A stretch of DNA of 64,000 nt from NCBI GenBank assembly GCA_963778525.1, contig CAVZUJ010000002.1, positions 1 through 64,000 of the forward strand, given 5' to 3'. A program made the position numbers and the translations under genes. Within the stretch, counting starts at the first letter, position 1. Every line of letters starts with the position of its first letter. The notes under the pieces were generated by a model. The model ran no database searches. It had not been told where the DNA came from and worked only from the letters and a program-made list of their open reading frames with translations. This document shows, in pieces, positions 16,553 to 26,088 of this stretch. Source of the stretch: Schlegelella_A sp963778525. Its GTDB lineage: Bacteria; Pseudomonadota; Gammaproteobacteria; Burkholderiales; Burkholderiaceae_C.

Positions 16553-17434
16553 CTAGAAACCCAGGACCTTCTTCCGCTTTTCCACGAGCTTCTTGATGTT
16601 CTCCACGGAGGCCTTGATGCTCGCGTTCGAGGAGTCGGTCATGTCCTTGCGGTACGCCGGCATCGCCCTCGCGTCGATCACCCCGACCGCGATCTTGCGT
16701 GCCGCAGTGAAGTCCGGCTTGCCCTTTTCGTCGGCGCCGAATTCCTTGACGAGCTTTTCCGTGAGGGCGGCCGGAAACGACGGAAGCGGATAGGTCATGG
16801 GCTTGACGAAGTGGTCCTTCATCAGCTTGTAGGGATTGAACCCAGCGTCCAGGCCGAAGAGGAAGCGCACGTATCCGCCCAGCTTGATCTTGGCAGCAAT
16901 GGGCATCAGGTCCATCTCGCGCTGGCCCCGGTCGAGTCCCTCGACCGACTTCGCGAGCCCGGCGATGAACTTCTTGTTCGTATCGATGTTGTTCTTTTCT
17001 GTCTCGATTTCGTCGTCGATCTTCTTGACGTCGGCACCCTTCGCCGCGCGCTCGGCCACCACCTTGAAGTACTTGTCGATCTCGGCCTGCGTGACGAGGC
17101 CGGTGAAGACGCGCAGGTTGTCGAGAATGTCGTGGCGCAGCTTCATGTCGCCGATGACGTTCATCTTGGCGCTCGCCAGCAGGGTCTTCTTCGAGCCGAT
17201 CACCAGGTTGAACTCGAAGTAGAAGGCCTCGAAATCGAATTCCCAGACCCAGTCGGCATTCTTCTTCGACTTGGTCATCTCGTCGCCGGCCGCCTTGAAA
17301 TCCTTGTCGCTCAGCGACTCGATCTTGAGGTTGGACAGGCCGAGCGACTTGACCCGCTTGGCAAAGGTGAGCCAGCTGATCTGCAGCCGATCTGCTGCCT
17401 TGGTCGTTCCGACCGTTTCCTTCTTCGTAGCCAT
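16553..17434 (-). CDS. hypothetical protein (293 aa), unrecognised
   Basis: I do not recognise this family. It begins MATKKETVGTTKAADRLQIS and is soluble, lysine-rich (unusual beside its arginine- and alanine-rich neighbours) and largely helical. There is no signal peptide or membrane segment. A charged helical stretch around residues 140-165 (KKIDDEIETEKNNIDTNKKF) and another at the C terminus (ASIKASVENIKKLVEKRKK) look like coiled coil. Local codon use still favours G/C at third positions, so it is not obviously recent foreign DNA. It stands alone between convergent murB and upstream argG. Real coding is supported by the single long frame and the amino-acid pattern. Confidence 0.75.
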   Translation of the reverse strand: MATKKETVGTTKAADRLQISWLTFAKRVKSLGLSNLKIESLSDKDFKAAGDEMTKSKKNADWVWEFDFEAFYFEFNLVIGSKKTLLASAKMNVIGDMKLRHDILDNLRVFTGLVTQAEIDKYFKVVAERAAKGADVKKIDDEIETEKNNIDTNKKFIAGLAKSVEGLDRGQREMDLMPIAAKIKLGGYVRFLFGLDAGFNPYKLMKDHFVKPMTYPLPSFPAALTEKLVKEFGADEKGKPDFTAARKIAVGVIDARAMPAYRKDMTDSSNASIKASVENIKKLVEKRKKVLGF

Positions 17435-17527
17435 CGTTGCCTGCCCTGGTTGCGATTGAAGAGGCTTCGACTATGCCCGCGTCGCGCGTCCCGGGCCACC
17501 CTCCGAAGAGCGCCCGTCGACGCTCGC

Positions 17528-18874
17528 CTAGGAGTCCTTCGGCGGTTTGCTGCCGCCGAGCTGCGGTAGCGCGGCGTTGCCGGCGCTCGAGAGCAGCCCG
17601 GTCGCCGCGTAGATCGCGAGCTTTTCGCGCGTGTCGGCGATGTCGAGGTTGCGCATCGTCAGCTGGCCGATCCGGTCCTGCGGCGAGAAGGTGGACTCGC
17701 CCTTTTCCATCGTCAGCCGCTCGGGCTGGTAGGTGAGGTTGGGCGAGACGGTGTTCATGATCGAGTAATCGTTGCCGCGGCGCAGCTCGATCGTCACTTC
17801 GCCGGTGATGGCGCGCGCCACCCAGCGCTCGGCCGTCTCGCGCAGCATGATCGCCTGCGGGTCGAACCAGCGGCCCTGGTACAGGAAGCGGCCGAGGCGG
17901 CGGCCGTGGTCGCGGTATTGCTCGATCGTGTCTTCGTTGTGGATGCCGGTGACGAGCCGCTCGTAGGCGATGAAGAGCAGGGCCAGGCCCGGCGCCTCGT
18001 AGATGCCGCGGCTCTTCGCCTCGATGATGCGGTTCTCGATCTGGTCGCTCATGCCCAGGCCGTGCCGGCCGCCGATGCGGTTCGCTTCGAGGATGAGGTC
18101 GACGAAGCTCGAATACTCCACGCCGTTCAGCGCCACGGGCCGGCCTTCCTCGAAGCGCACCGTCACCGTCTCGCGCTCGACCGGCGTCTCGTCGCGCCAG
18201 AAGGCGACGCCCATGATCGGCTGCACGATCGTGATGCCGCTCGTCAGCTGCTCGAGGTCCTTGGCCTCGTGCGTGGCGCCGAGCATGTTCGAGTCGGTGG
18301 AGTAGGCCTTCTCCGAGCTCATCTTGTAGGCGAAGCCGGCCTTCTGCATGAACGCCGACATCTCGGTGCGGCCGCCGAACTCGTCGATGAAGGCCTGGTC
18401 GAGCCAGGGCTTGTAGATGCGCAGCAGCGGATTGACGAGCAGGCCGTAGCGATAGAAGCGCTCGATGTCGTTGCCCTTGTAGGTGCTGCCGTCGCCCCAG
18501 ATGTCGACGCCGTCTTCCTTCATCGCCGCCACCAGCATCGTGCCGGTGACCGCGCGGCCGAGCGGCGTGGTGTTGAAGTAGGTGACGCCGGCGGTCGAGA
18601 TGTGAAAGGCGCCGCATTGCAGCGCCGCGATGCCTTCGGCCGCGAGCTGGGCCCGGCAATCGACGAGGCGGGCCTTCTCGGCGCCGTACTGCATGGCGCG
18701 GCGCGGGATGTCGTCGTAGTCGGGCTCGTCGGGCTGGCCGAGATGGGCGGTATAGGCGTAGGGAACGGCGCCGCGCAGCTTCATCCAGTGCAGGGCCGCG
18801 CTGGTGTCGAGGCCGCCGGAAAAAGCGATGCCGACTTTCTGGCCGGCGGGCAGGTGCTGGAGGATGGTGGCCAT
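17528..18874 (-). CDS. argG: argininosuccinate synthase ArgG
   Basis: ArgG joins citrulline and aspartate with ATP in arginine biosynthesis. The ATP pyrophosphatase P-loop appears as GIAFSGGLDTSAALHWM near the N terminus; GKGNDIERF-type substrate loops appear as DGSTYKGNDIERFYRYG, and AYSTDSNMLGATHEAKDLEQ is typical of the long (about 447-residue) argG type found in Proteobacteria. I chose the ATG at 18874 (MATILQHLPAGQKVGIAFSG) because homologues start there; an upstream ATG at 18913 is possible. No frame problems. Confidence 0.96.
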   Translation of the reverse strand: MATILQHLPAGQKVGIAFSGGLDTSAALHWMKLRGAVPYAYTAHLGQPDEPDYDDIPRRAMQYGAEKARLVDCRAQLAAEGIAALQCGAFHISTAGVTYFNTTPLGRAVTGTMLVAAMKEDGVDIWGDGSTYKGNDIERFYRYGLLVNPLLRIYKPWLDQAFIDEFGGRTEMSAFMQKAGFAYKMSSEKAYSTDSNMLGATHEAKDLEQLTSGITIVQPIMGVAFWRDETPVERETVTVRFEEGRPVALNGVEYSSFVDLILEANRIGGRHGLGMSDQIENRIIEAKSRGIYEAPGLALLFIAYERLVTGIHNEDTIEQYRDHGRRLGRFLYQGRWFDPQAIMLRETAERWVARAITGEVTIELRRGNDYSIMNTVSPNLTYQPERLTMEKGESTFSPQDRIGQLTMRNLDIADTREKLAIYAATGLLSSAGNAALPQLGGSKPPKDS

Positions 18875-19028
18875 GGTGGCAAGGGTCGATCTAAACGGGT
18901 CGCTTATTGTCATCGCTCGTCGATCGAGGCGACGAATGGCGCGTTCGACCCCCGCCCGAGGGTGGCGCCGGGCGCAGCGCCTGCGGTAAGCTCAGTCTCT
19001 GCCCGGGCCGCATTGGCCGCCTCCTTCG

Positions 19029-21316
19029 ATGAGCACGCTTCCGCCCGATTCCGCTCCTTCGCCGGCGACCCCTTCCGGCACCGATCACGACGCGCTGCCG
19101 CCGGGCACGCGTTTCGGCGAGTTCGAGATCATCCGCGTGCTGGGCGTCGGCGGCTTCGGCATCGTCTACCTCGCCAACGACCACTCGCTCGAGCGCGAGG
19201 TGGCGCTCAAGGAATACATGCCGGCGTCGCTGGCGGCACGGGGGCTCGGGCCGCAGATCACGGTGCGCTCGAGCTCGTTCGCCGAAACCTACGCGATCGG
19301 CCTGCGCTCGTTCGTCAACGAAGCGCGCCTGCTCGCCCGCTTCGACCATCCTTCTCTGGTCAAGGTCTACCGCTTCTGGGAAGACAACGCCACCGCGTAC
19401 ATGGTGATGCCGTTCCTGCAAGGCGTGACCTTGCGCGACACGCGCCGGCGCATGGCGCATCCGCCCGACGAAGCCTGGATCCGCAGCGTCATCACGCCGA
19501 TCCTGTCGGCCCTCGAGCTGCTGCATCGCGAAGGCGTGTATCACCGCGACATCGCGCCCGACAACATCCTGCTGCCGCCCGACGGGCCGCCCGTGCTGCT
19601 CGACTTCGGCGCGGCGCGGCGCGTGATCAGCGACCGCACCCAGTCGCTCACCGCCATCCTCAAGCCGAGCTATGCGCCGATCGAGCAGTACGCCGAGATG
19701 ACGCAGCTGCGGCAAGGGCCGTGGACCGATCTCTACGCGCTCGGCGCCGTCATCCACTACCTGTTGTTCGGCGCGCCGCCGGCGCCCGCCACAGCGCGCG
19801 CCGTGCAGGACGATGCCGAGCAGATCGAGAACCGCATCGTCCCCGGCGTCTCGCCGCGCTTCCTCGAGGCGGTGTCCTGGATGCTGTCGATCCGGCCGAA
19901 CCAGCGGCCGCAGAACGGCGAGCAGCTGCGCGCCGTGCTCGACGGCAGCGCCACGATTCCGCCGCGCGGCCGGCCCGGCATCACGATCCCGCCGACGATC
20001 GCCGGCGCAGCGTCCGCGTTCGGCGGCGTACGAGCCGACGCGCCACGTCAATCCCACGGTCGACCCGACGCGTCTGCAGACCGCGCACATCCCCACGCAC
20101 CTGCCGACCGCGCACGTCGCGCCGCCCGGCCAGTCGCGTCCCGTGACCTTCAGCCCGACGGCGCAGATGCCGTCGCCGCGTGCCGGCCAGTCGCAGCTCG
20201 ACACGATGATCGTTCCGCCGCCGGCCATGGCGCCGCCGCAGCAGCAGCCGACGCAAGCCGGCGCGCGCCCCAGCGAATGGCCGGCGTCGCGGCCGGCGAC
20301 GCTGCCGCCGCCGGTGCCGGCGGCACCGATGACCCGCCCGCTCGCGGGCGAAGCCGCGCCGGCGGCGCGTTCGCGGCCCGCGCCGCTCGCTGCGAGTGCC
20401 GCGGCTCCCGCAGCGCCGGCGGCCGCCCGGGCGGCGGCGAAGAGCGGTAGCTCGAAGCTCGGATGGATCGTGGCCGGCGTGCTCGCCGTCGTGGTCGTCG
20501 GCGCGGCGGCGGCCTGGCAGTTCGTGATCAAGCGCGACAGCGGTGCCGACGCTGCAGCGGCAGCGGCTGCGAACCCGCCCGCCGCCTTGGTGGTTGCGCC
20601 GAGGCCGATACCTGCGGCGTCGCCGCCGCCAACCGCAAGCACTTCGGTCGCCGGGGTTGCTGCTGCGCCGCCGTCGCCGGTGCCGGCAGCGGCAGCATTG
20701 CCGGCGGTGCCTGCCGTCACCTCAACCGCGGAAACCACGCCCGACCCGGCCAAGGCCGGTGCACCGGCAACCGCGCGGCCACCGGCGGTCGCGACGCGCA
20801 ACGACACGGCGGGCAGCACCGGCGCCCTGCCGGCGGGCGCCGATCACAGCAGTCCGTCCGTCGCGACACGCAACCCCGCCGACGCGGCAACCGCCAACCT
20901 CGACGGCAACGCCGCGCGGCCGCGTCCGGCCGGTCGGCCCGTGCCGCGCAGCGATGTCGACGCCACCGTCAACGCGAGCATGGGCAGCCCGAGCACGCAT
21001 CCTGCGGACTCGCCCGCGTACGGCGGCACTGCGTCGGATCGGGCGCGGCCGTCTGGCACGCAACCGTCGCGGGACGCGTCGAGCTCTCGCCCGGTGCCCA
21101 CCACGACTCCGGCGCCCGTGCCGGTCGCGCGCGTCGCACAACCCGCTGCGGTGCCTGATCGACGCCGGCCCAGCGACGGCACGCGAAGCCTGCGGCAGGC
21201 GCGTGTTCATCGCATTGGCCGTCTGCATGGACGAGCGCTGCGAAGAGCCGCGCTATCGCAATGGCGAGGAGTGCATCGCCGTTCTCGCCAAGAAGCGAAC
21301 CCGCGAGGGCCACTGA
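19029..21316 (+). CDS. membrane serine/threonine protein kinase, two frameshifts in the linker
   Basis: The N-terminal 300 residues are a Hanks-type kinase: glycine loop LGVGGFGIVYLA, Lys61 in VALKEYM, catalytic Asp174 in HRDIAPDNILL, and Asp192 in LLDFGAAR. The usual lysine of the catalytic loop (D-x-K-P-x-N) is alanine here. The frame shifts near 20020 and continues as a long Ala/Pro/Thr-rich linker, with one transmembrane helix, KLGWIVAGVLAVVVVGAAAA, at about 20455-20515. It shifts again near 21128 into a short cysteine-containing tail (CLIDAG, EACGRRVFIALAVCMDERC) ending at 21316. The intact product would be about 760 residues, with the kinase in the cytoplasm and the tail in the periplasm. 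Both shifts lie in low-complexity sequence; error or phase variation cannot be separated here. Confidence 0.82.
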
Positions 21317-21433
21317 CCTTTCTCAGCCGCCGAGGGCGGCGAGGAACGGACGCATGCGGGTTCACGCCGTGGGCGGCGGCGCTTGCCTCGGCTATACCTC
21401 GGGCCTCCTGGAACTTGCCCGGTGGAGTCGTCA

Positions 21434-23152
21434 GTGCAGTCGTCGCAATCGAATTTCGAGGTCCCTTCCGACCGTCCGCACCTCGCCATCTGGCCGAAGC
21501 GACTGCCCTACGCGCTCTCGGTGCCCGAGACCTCGCTGTGGTTCAACGCCGAGGTCGCCGCCACGCGCTTTCCGGACAAGGCCGCCTACGTGTTCTTCGG
21601 CAAGAGCCTGTCCTATCGCCAGTTTCGCGAGCAGTCGGAAGCGATCGCCGGCTGGCTGCAGCACGAAGGCGTGCAGGCCGGCGACCGCGTCGCCGTCTTC
21701 ATGCAGAACTGCCCGCAATTCTCGGTCGCCCTCTACGGCGCGTTGCGGGCCAATGCCGTCGTCGTTCCTGTCAACCCGATGAACCGGGCCGAGGAGTTCA
21801 AGCACTACATCACCGATCCTGACACCAGCGTCGTCATCTGCAGCGCCGACCTGGCCGGCATCGTCGCCACCGCGCAGGAAGCCCTGCCCGAATCGGCGCG
21901 CGCACGCCGGGTGCTCGTCACGCGCTACACCGACGCGATGCCCGAGGGCGCTCTCGCCGAAGGCGACGCACCGCCGCCGGCGATGGAGGCGTGGCTGCGC
22001 AGCGACCCGGCACTGCCCGCCGGCTACGTCCGCTGGAACGATGCGCTCGCCGCCGGGCATCGGCCCGGCCCGCACACGGCACGGGCCGACGACCTCGCGC
22101 TCTTGCCTTACACGTCGGGGACGACCGGCCTGCCCAAAGGCTGCATGCACACGCACCGTACGCTGATGGCGAACGCCGTCTGCGGGCAGTGGGGCTATGC
22201 CGGCGCGGAGACGGTGGCGTTCGGCGTCGTGCCGATGTTTCACATCACCGGCATGCTCTACAGCGTGCTCGGCTCGGTGGTCTCGGGCTCGACCGTGCAT
22301 CTGATGCCGCGCTGGGACCGCGAGCTGGCCGGCCGCATGATCTCGCGGCACCGCATCTCGCACTGGGTCTGCATCCCGACGATGATCATCGATCTCTTCG
22401 GCAGCCCGAACTACAAGAGCTTCGACCTCTCGAGCCTGCGCTCGCTGAGCGGCGGCGGCGCGGCGATGCCGCAGGCGGTCGCGCAGCGCCTGCTCGACGA
22501 ATTCGGCCTGACCTTCGCCGAAGGCTATGGCCTGACCGAGACGGCTGCCCCCAGCCATTCGAATCCGCCCGAGCGGGCCAAGCTGCAGTGCCTCGGCATC
22601 CCGTTCTTCTCGGTCGACTCGCGCGTCGTCGACCCGCTGACGCTGAAGGAGCTGCCCATCGGCGAGGTGGGCGAGATCATCACGCGCGGACCGATGGTCT
22701 TCAAGGGCTACTGGAAGCACCCGGAAGCGACGGCCGAGGCCTTCGTGCAGTTCGAAGGCCGCGAGTTCTTCCGCACCGGCGACCTCGGGCGCATGGACGA
22801 CGAAGGCTACTTCTTCATGACCGACCGGTTGAAGCGCATGATCAATGCGAGCGGCTTCAAGATCTGGCCGGCCGAAGTGGAGATGCTGCTCTACAAGCAC
22901 CCGGCGATCCAGGAGGCCTGCATCATCTCCGCCAAGGACGCCTATCGCGGCGAGACCGTCAAGGCGGTCGTCGTCCTTCGCACGGCCGCGAAGGGCCAGA
23001 CCAGCGCCGAAGACATCATCGCCTGGGCGCGCGAGAACATGGCGGCCTACAAGGTGCCCAGGCTCGTGCAGTTTGTCGATGCGTTGCCGAAGTCGGGGTC
23101 GGGCAAGGTGATGTGGCGGCTGCTGCAGGATCAGGAAGCGGCTGGCGGCTGA
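21434..23152 (+). CDS. AMP-dependent acyl-CoA synthetase/ligase
   Basis: An adenylate-forming enzyme that activates a carboxylic acid (probably a medium- or long-chain fatty acid) to its CoA ester. Core motifs are the P-loop LLPYTSGTTGLPKGCMHTH, the adenine-binding FAEGYGLTETAAPSHSN, GEIITRGPMVFKGYWKHPEA, the hinge FFRTGDLGRMDDEGYFFMTD, and the C-terminal catalytic lysine in PKSGSGKVMWRLL. The GTG at 21434 is preferred as start because GGTGGAG lies six bases upstream; the frame is open to an ATG at 21383. Full length (about 572 residues). Exact substrate cannot be told. Confidence 0.9.
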   Translation: MQSSQSNFEVPSDRPHLAIWPKRLPYALSVPETSLWFNAEVAATRFPDKAAYVFFGKSLSYRQFREQSEAIAGWLQHEGVQAGDRVAVFMQNCPQFSVALYGALRANAVVVPVNPMNRAEEFKHYITDPDTSVVICSADLAGIVATAQEALPESARARRVLVTRYTDAMPEGALAEGDAPPPAMEAWLRSDPALPAGYVRWNDALAAGHRPGPHTARADDLALLPYTSGTTGLPKGCMHTHRTLMANAVCGQWGYAGAETVAFGVVPMFHITGMLYSVLGSVVSGSTVHLMPRWDRELAGRMISRHRISHWVCIPTMIIDLFGSPNYKSFDLSSLRSLSGGGAAMPQAVAQRLLDEFGLTFAEGYGLTETAAPSHSNPPERAKLQCLGIPFFSVDSRVVDPLTLKELPIGEVGEIITRGPMVFKGYWKHPEATAEAFVQFEGREFFRTGDLGRMDDEGYFFMTDRLKRMINASGFKIWPAEVEMLLYKHPAIQEACIISAKDAYRGETVKAVVVLRTAAKGQTSAEDIIAWARENMAAYKVPRLVQFVDALPKSGSGKVMWRLLQDQEAAGG

Positions 23153-23216
23153 TCGTCAGGCGGCGAGCGCAGCGGGAGCGCTGCGCCGGGTCGCTGTGCT
23201 CCGTTCATGTCCCCCC

Positions 23217-23235
23217 GCCCGGGCTGCGCCCGGGC
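23217..23235. terminator. stem-loop between the convergent acyl-CoA ligase and MBL-rhodanese genes
   Basis: GCCCGGGC at 23217-23224 pairs with an identical self-complementary GCCCGGGC at 23228-23235 around the loop TGC. It lies in the 105-bp gap between two convergent genes and may end transcripts from both sides. There is no clear T-run. Confidence 0.4.
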
Positions 23236-23257
23236 ATCCTCGTCGCGCCGGGACTTC

Positions 23258-24295
23258 CTAGGCTTTGCCAGTCGCCACCGGATAGCCCGCTTCCTGCCAG
23301 GCCTTCATGCCCCCGTCGAGCGCGACTGTCCGCATGAAGCCCATCTGCCGCAGGGTCGCGGCGGCCAGCGTCGAGATGCGGCCGAATTCGCAGCAGGTGA
23401 CGATGCGCCGCGTCGGGTCCGGCAGCTCCTGGTTGACGCGCAGCTCGAGCTGGCCGCGCGGCAGCAGGCGCGCACCCGGGACGTGGGCGCGCTCGTAGTC
23501 GTCGCGCTCGCGCACGTCGAGAACGATCATTTCGGTGTCGCCGGTGCCGACGCGCGAATTCAGCTCGGCGAGCGACATGAAGCTGACGCTGGCCGCCGCT
23601 TCGGCCAGCATCTGGGCGACCGTCTTGCCGCCGCTGAGGTTGGTGCGCAGCGCTTCGGTGATGTGGGTGGGCATCGTCAGGTCGAGGCCCTTCATCATCG
23701 CCACGAAGGCGGCGCGGTCGCGCTGCTGCAGGCGCGGATTGCCTTCGATCTCCATCGCCAGCGTCGTCTCGTCGCGGCCCTTGTATTCGTGCGCGGGGTG
23801 GACCCGCAGGCTCGGGTCGAGCTTGAGCAGGCGGCCGAACAGGCTGTCGTAGAGCGCTTCGGGGTCGCCGCCGGGCAGGTCGGTGCGGCCGGTGCCGCCG
23901 ATCAGCAGCGTGTCGCCGCTGAAGAGATGGTCTTCCACGACCAGGCACATCGAATCGGCGGTGTGCCCCGGCGTGTGCAGCACGCGCACGCGCAGCTGGC
24001 CGACGATGATCATCTCGCCGTCGTCGACGTGCATGTCGATGCCCGGTGCCGGGCTGGCCCGGTGCATCACCGTCGGCACGCCGAAGCGCTGCGCCAGCTG
24101 CCGCGTCGCCGAGAAATGATCGGCGTGGGTGTGGGTGTCGATGACGAAGCGGATGCGCAGGCCGTGCCGCGTCGCCAGGGCCAGATAGCGATCGACCTGG
24201 CTCACCTCCGGATCGATCAGCGCCGCGGCGCAGGTGGCCTCGCAGCCGACGAGATACGAGCGGCAACCGCCGCTTTGCACCTGCTCGAAGATCAT
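23258..24295 (-). CDS. MBL-fold hydrolase fused to a rhodanese domain (ETHE1-like)
   Basis: The N-terminal 200 residues are a metallo-beta-lactamase fold with the metal motif T-H55-T-H57-A-D59-H60, then a histidine in LHTPGHTADSMCL and an aspartate in LFSGDTLLIGGTGRTDLPGG, the pattern of persulfide dioxygenases. The C-terminal 100 residues are a rhodanese domain with active cysteine Cys302 in CEFGRIS. Fusions of this kind oxidise glutathione persulfide to sulfite and transfer sulfur; that role is inferred from family. The ATG at 24295 has a strong AAGGAGA site. It lies 27 bp downstream of the SDR gene, perhaps as the last gene of the GntR operon, though its chemistry looks unrelated. Confidence 0.88.
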   Translation of the reverse strand: MIFEQVQSGGCRSYLVGCEATCAAALIDPEVSQVDRYLALATRHGLRIRFVIDTHTHADHFSATRQLAQRFGVPTVMHRASPAPGIDMHVDDGEMIIVGQLRVRVLHTPGHTADSMCLVVEDHLFSGDTLLIGGTGRTDLPGGDPEALYDSLFGRLLKLDPSLRVHPAHEYKGRDETTLAMEIEGNPRLQQRDRAAFVAMMKGLDLTMPTHITEALRTNLSGGKTVAQMLAEAAASVSFMSLAELNSRVGTGDTEMIVLDVRERDDYERAHVPGARLLPRGQLELRVNQELPDPTRRIVTCCEFGRISTLAAATLRQMGFMRTVALDGGMKAWQEAGYPVATGKA

Positions 24296-24322
24296 GCGCT
24301 CTCCTTGCGAGCGCGCATCGTA

Positions 24323-25075
24323 TCAATAGGTGGCGCGGCCGCCGGAAATGTCGACCACCGAGCCGGTCGTGAAGGAGCATTCCTCCGACGCCAGCCAGGC
24401 GACCATCGCCGCGGCCTCGTTGACCTCGAGGAAGCGTCCCATCGGAATCTTCGAGAGCATGTAGTCGATGTGGGTCTGCGTCATCGTCGCGAACATCGCC
24501 GTCTTCGCCGCCGCCGGCGTGATGGCGTTGACGACGATGCCCTTGCCGGCCAGCTCCTTGCCGAGCGACTTCGTGAGGGCGATGAGCCCCGCCTTCGAGG
24601 CGCTGTAGTGCGAGGCGTTCGGGTTGCCTTCCTTGCCGGCGATCGAGGCGATGTTGACGATCCGGCCGTACTTGGCGGCGAGCATGTGCGGCACGACGGC
24701 GCGGCAGACGAGATACGGCGCCACCAGGTTGACCTCGATGACGCGACGCCACATGTCGGGCGCCAGCTCCCAGGTGGTGGCGTTGCCGCCGGTGATGCCG
24801 GCGTTGTTGACGACGATGTCGATCTTGCCCTGCGCCGCCACGACGCGCCTGGCCGCGGCGTCGACAGCGCTCTCGCTGGTCAGCTCGACCGTGTCGACGG
24901 CGACGCTGCCCTTGCCGCCGAGCGAGGCCTTCGCTTCGGCGAGCTTGCCGGCATCGGCGTCCCACAGCACGACGCTCGCGCCCGAGGCGAGCATCCGTTC
25001 GGCGATGGCATAGCCGATGCCCTGGGCGCCGCCGGTGACGACCGCGACGCGGCCTTTCAGATCGATCTGGTTCAT
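24323..25075 (-). CDS. SDR family NAD(P)-dependent oxidoreductase (250 aa)
   Basis: A short-chain dehydrogenase with the cofactor motif TGGAQGIG near residue 15, NNAGITGG near residue 90, the catalytic serine in VNIASIAGK and the Y-x-x-x-K pair in HYSASKAG. Length is standard. It overlaps the upstream epimerase stop as ATGA, with AAAGGA ahead of its start, so the genes are co-translated. In this setting it probably oxidises a sugar acid or an intermediate of the same pathway rather than making fatty acids. Substrate not known. Confidence 0.9.
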   Translation of the reverse strand: MNQIDLKGRVAVVTGGAQGIGYAIAERMLASGASVVLWDADAGKLAEAKASLGGKGSVAVDTVELTSESAVDAAARRVVAAQGKIDIVVNNAGITGGNATTWELAPDMWRRVIEVNLVAPYLVCRAVVPHMLAAKYGRIVNIASIAGKEGNPNASHYSASKAGLIALTKSLGKELAGKGIVVNAITPAAAKTAMFATMTQTHIDYMLSKIPMGRFLEVNEAAAMVAWLASEECSFTTGSVVDISGGRATY

Positions 25076-26088
25076 GCGAGTCCTTTGAGGGCGGCCGCAC
25101 CGTCGGGCGCGGCGCGGCAGTCGGCGATGTACTGGCGAATGATGGAAGCGAAATCGGGATCGGCATGCAGGCCGAGCCTGCCTGCGCGCTCGGCGGTGGC
25201 GCCGCGCGACCAGTTGCCGACGATGCCGGCGATCGTCTCGTCGCGCACGAAGCGAACGCGGGCGCGCACCGCCTTGCCGGCCACCGCTTCGAGCGCGTCG
25301 AGCATCTGACCGACGGTGACGGTGACGGCCGGAAGGTTCAGGGCGAGCCGGCCGCCGAGCGCGTCGATGCTGGCTTCATAGACGGCGGCCAGGCCTTCGA
25401 CCGTTCGCGCGACCGAAGTCAGCGGATGCGAGACCTCGGGCCCGACCGGGCAGATCGATTCGACGCCGGCGAGCGGCTCGCGGATGATCCCGGAGAAGAA
25501 CGACGAGGCCGCGCCGTTCGGCTTGCCCGGCCGCACGGCCACCGTCATCAGCCGGGCCGAGCGACCGTCGATGTAGCCCTTTCTCGAATAGTCGGCGATC
25601 AGGTATTCGCACATCAGCTTGTGCGTGCCGTACGAGGTCTTGGGCGCCGGCAAGGTGTCGTCGGCGACGAGATCGGGCAGCGGCTTCCATGGCTCCGGCC
25701 CGAACACCGCCACCGAGCTGGAGAAGACGAGCCTGGCGGCCGGCCGGCCCGAATTCGTGGCGGCGCGAAAGGCGTCGAGCAGGGCCCGCGTGCTGTCGAG
25801 GTTGGAGCGCAGGCCGAGGTCGAAGTCGGCCTCGCACTCGCCCGAAACGGCCGAGGCGAGATGGAACACGCCGTCGAAGCCCTCGCGTCCGAGTGCTTCG
25901 CATAGGCCGAGCAGCGGGCCGACGCGAGTCTCGACGCGCTTGTCGGCGGTGAGCTCGGGGCGCGGCGCGACCTGGTCGGCGAGAACGAGGCGCTCGATGG
26001 CGCGCCCGTCAAGGCGGCCGCGGTCGAGCAGGAGGCGCGCCAGCCGCGAGCCGACGAAGCCGGCACCGCCGGTGATGAGTATTTTCAT
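25072..26088 (-). CDS. denD: NAD-dependent epimerase/dehydratase, D-erythronate dehydrogenase-like
   Basis: An extended short-chain dehydrogenase fold: cofactor loop GGAGFVGSRLA at the N terminus, FHLASAVSGECEADFDLGL, catalytic FSSSVAVFG and Y-G-T-H-K (SYGTHKLMCEYLI). The features VRPGKPNGAASSFFSGIIRE and the C-terminal half match the DenD group, which oxidises C2 of four-carbon sugar acids such as D-erythronate with NAD. Start and stop overlap its neighbours as ATGA on both sides, linking GntR regulator, this gene and the SDR. The exact sugar acid is inferred from family and context. Confidence 0.82.
   Translation of the reverse strand: MKILITGGAGFVGSRLARLLLDRGRLDGRAIERLVLADQVAPRPELTADKRVETRVGPLLGLCEALGREGFDGVFHLASAVSGECEADFDLGLRSNLDSTRALLDAFRAATNSGRPAARLVFSSSVAVFGPEPWKPLPDLVADDTLPAPKTSYGTHKLMCEYLIADYSRKGYIDGRSARLMTVAVRPGKPNGAASSFFSGIIREPLAGVESICPVGPEVSHPLTSVARTVEGLAAVYEASIDALGGRLALNLPAVTVTVGQMLDALEAVAGKAVRARVRFVRDETIAGIVGNWSRGATAERAGRLGLHADPDFASIIRQYIADCRAAPDGAAALKGLA

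Noticed and set aside
20000..21300. The Ala/Pro-rich stretch as a separate secreted gene
   Set aside because: The stretch has no signal peptide of its own; it follows a complete kinase domain and contains one internal membrane helix, the usual plan for bacterial receptor kinases, so it is the same gene with frame breaks.
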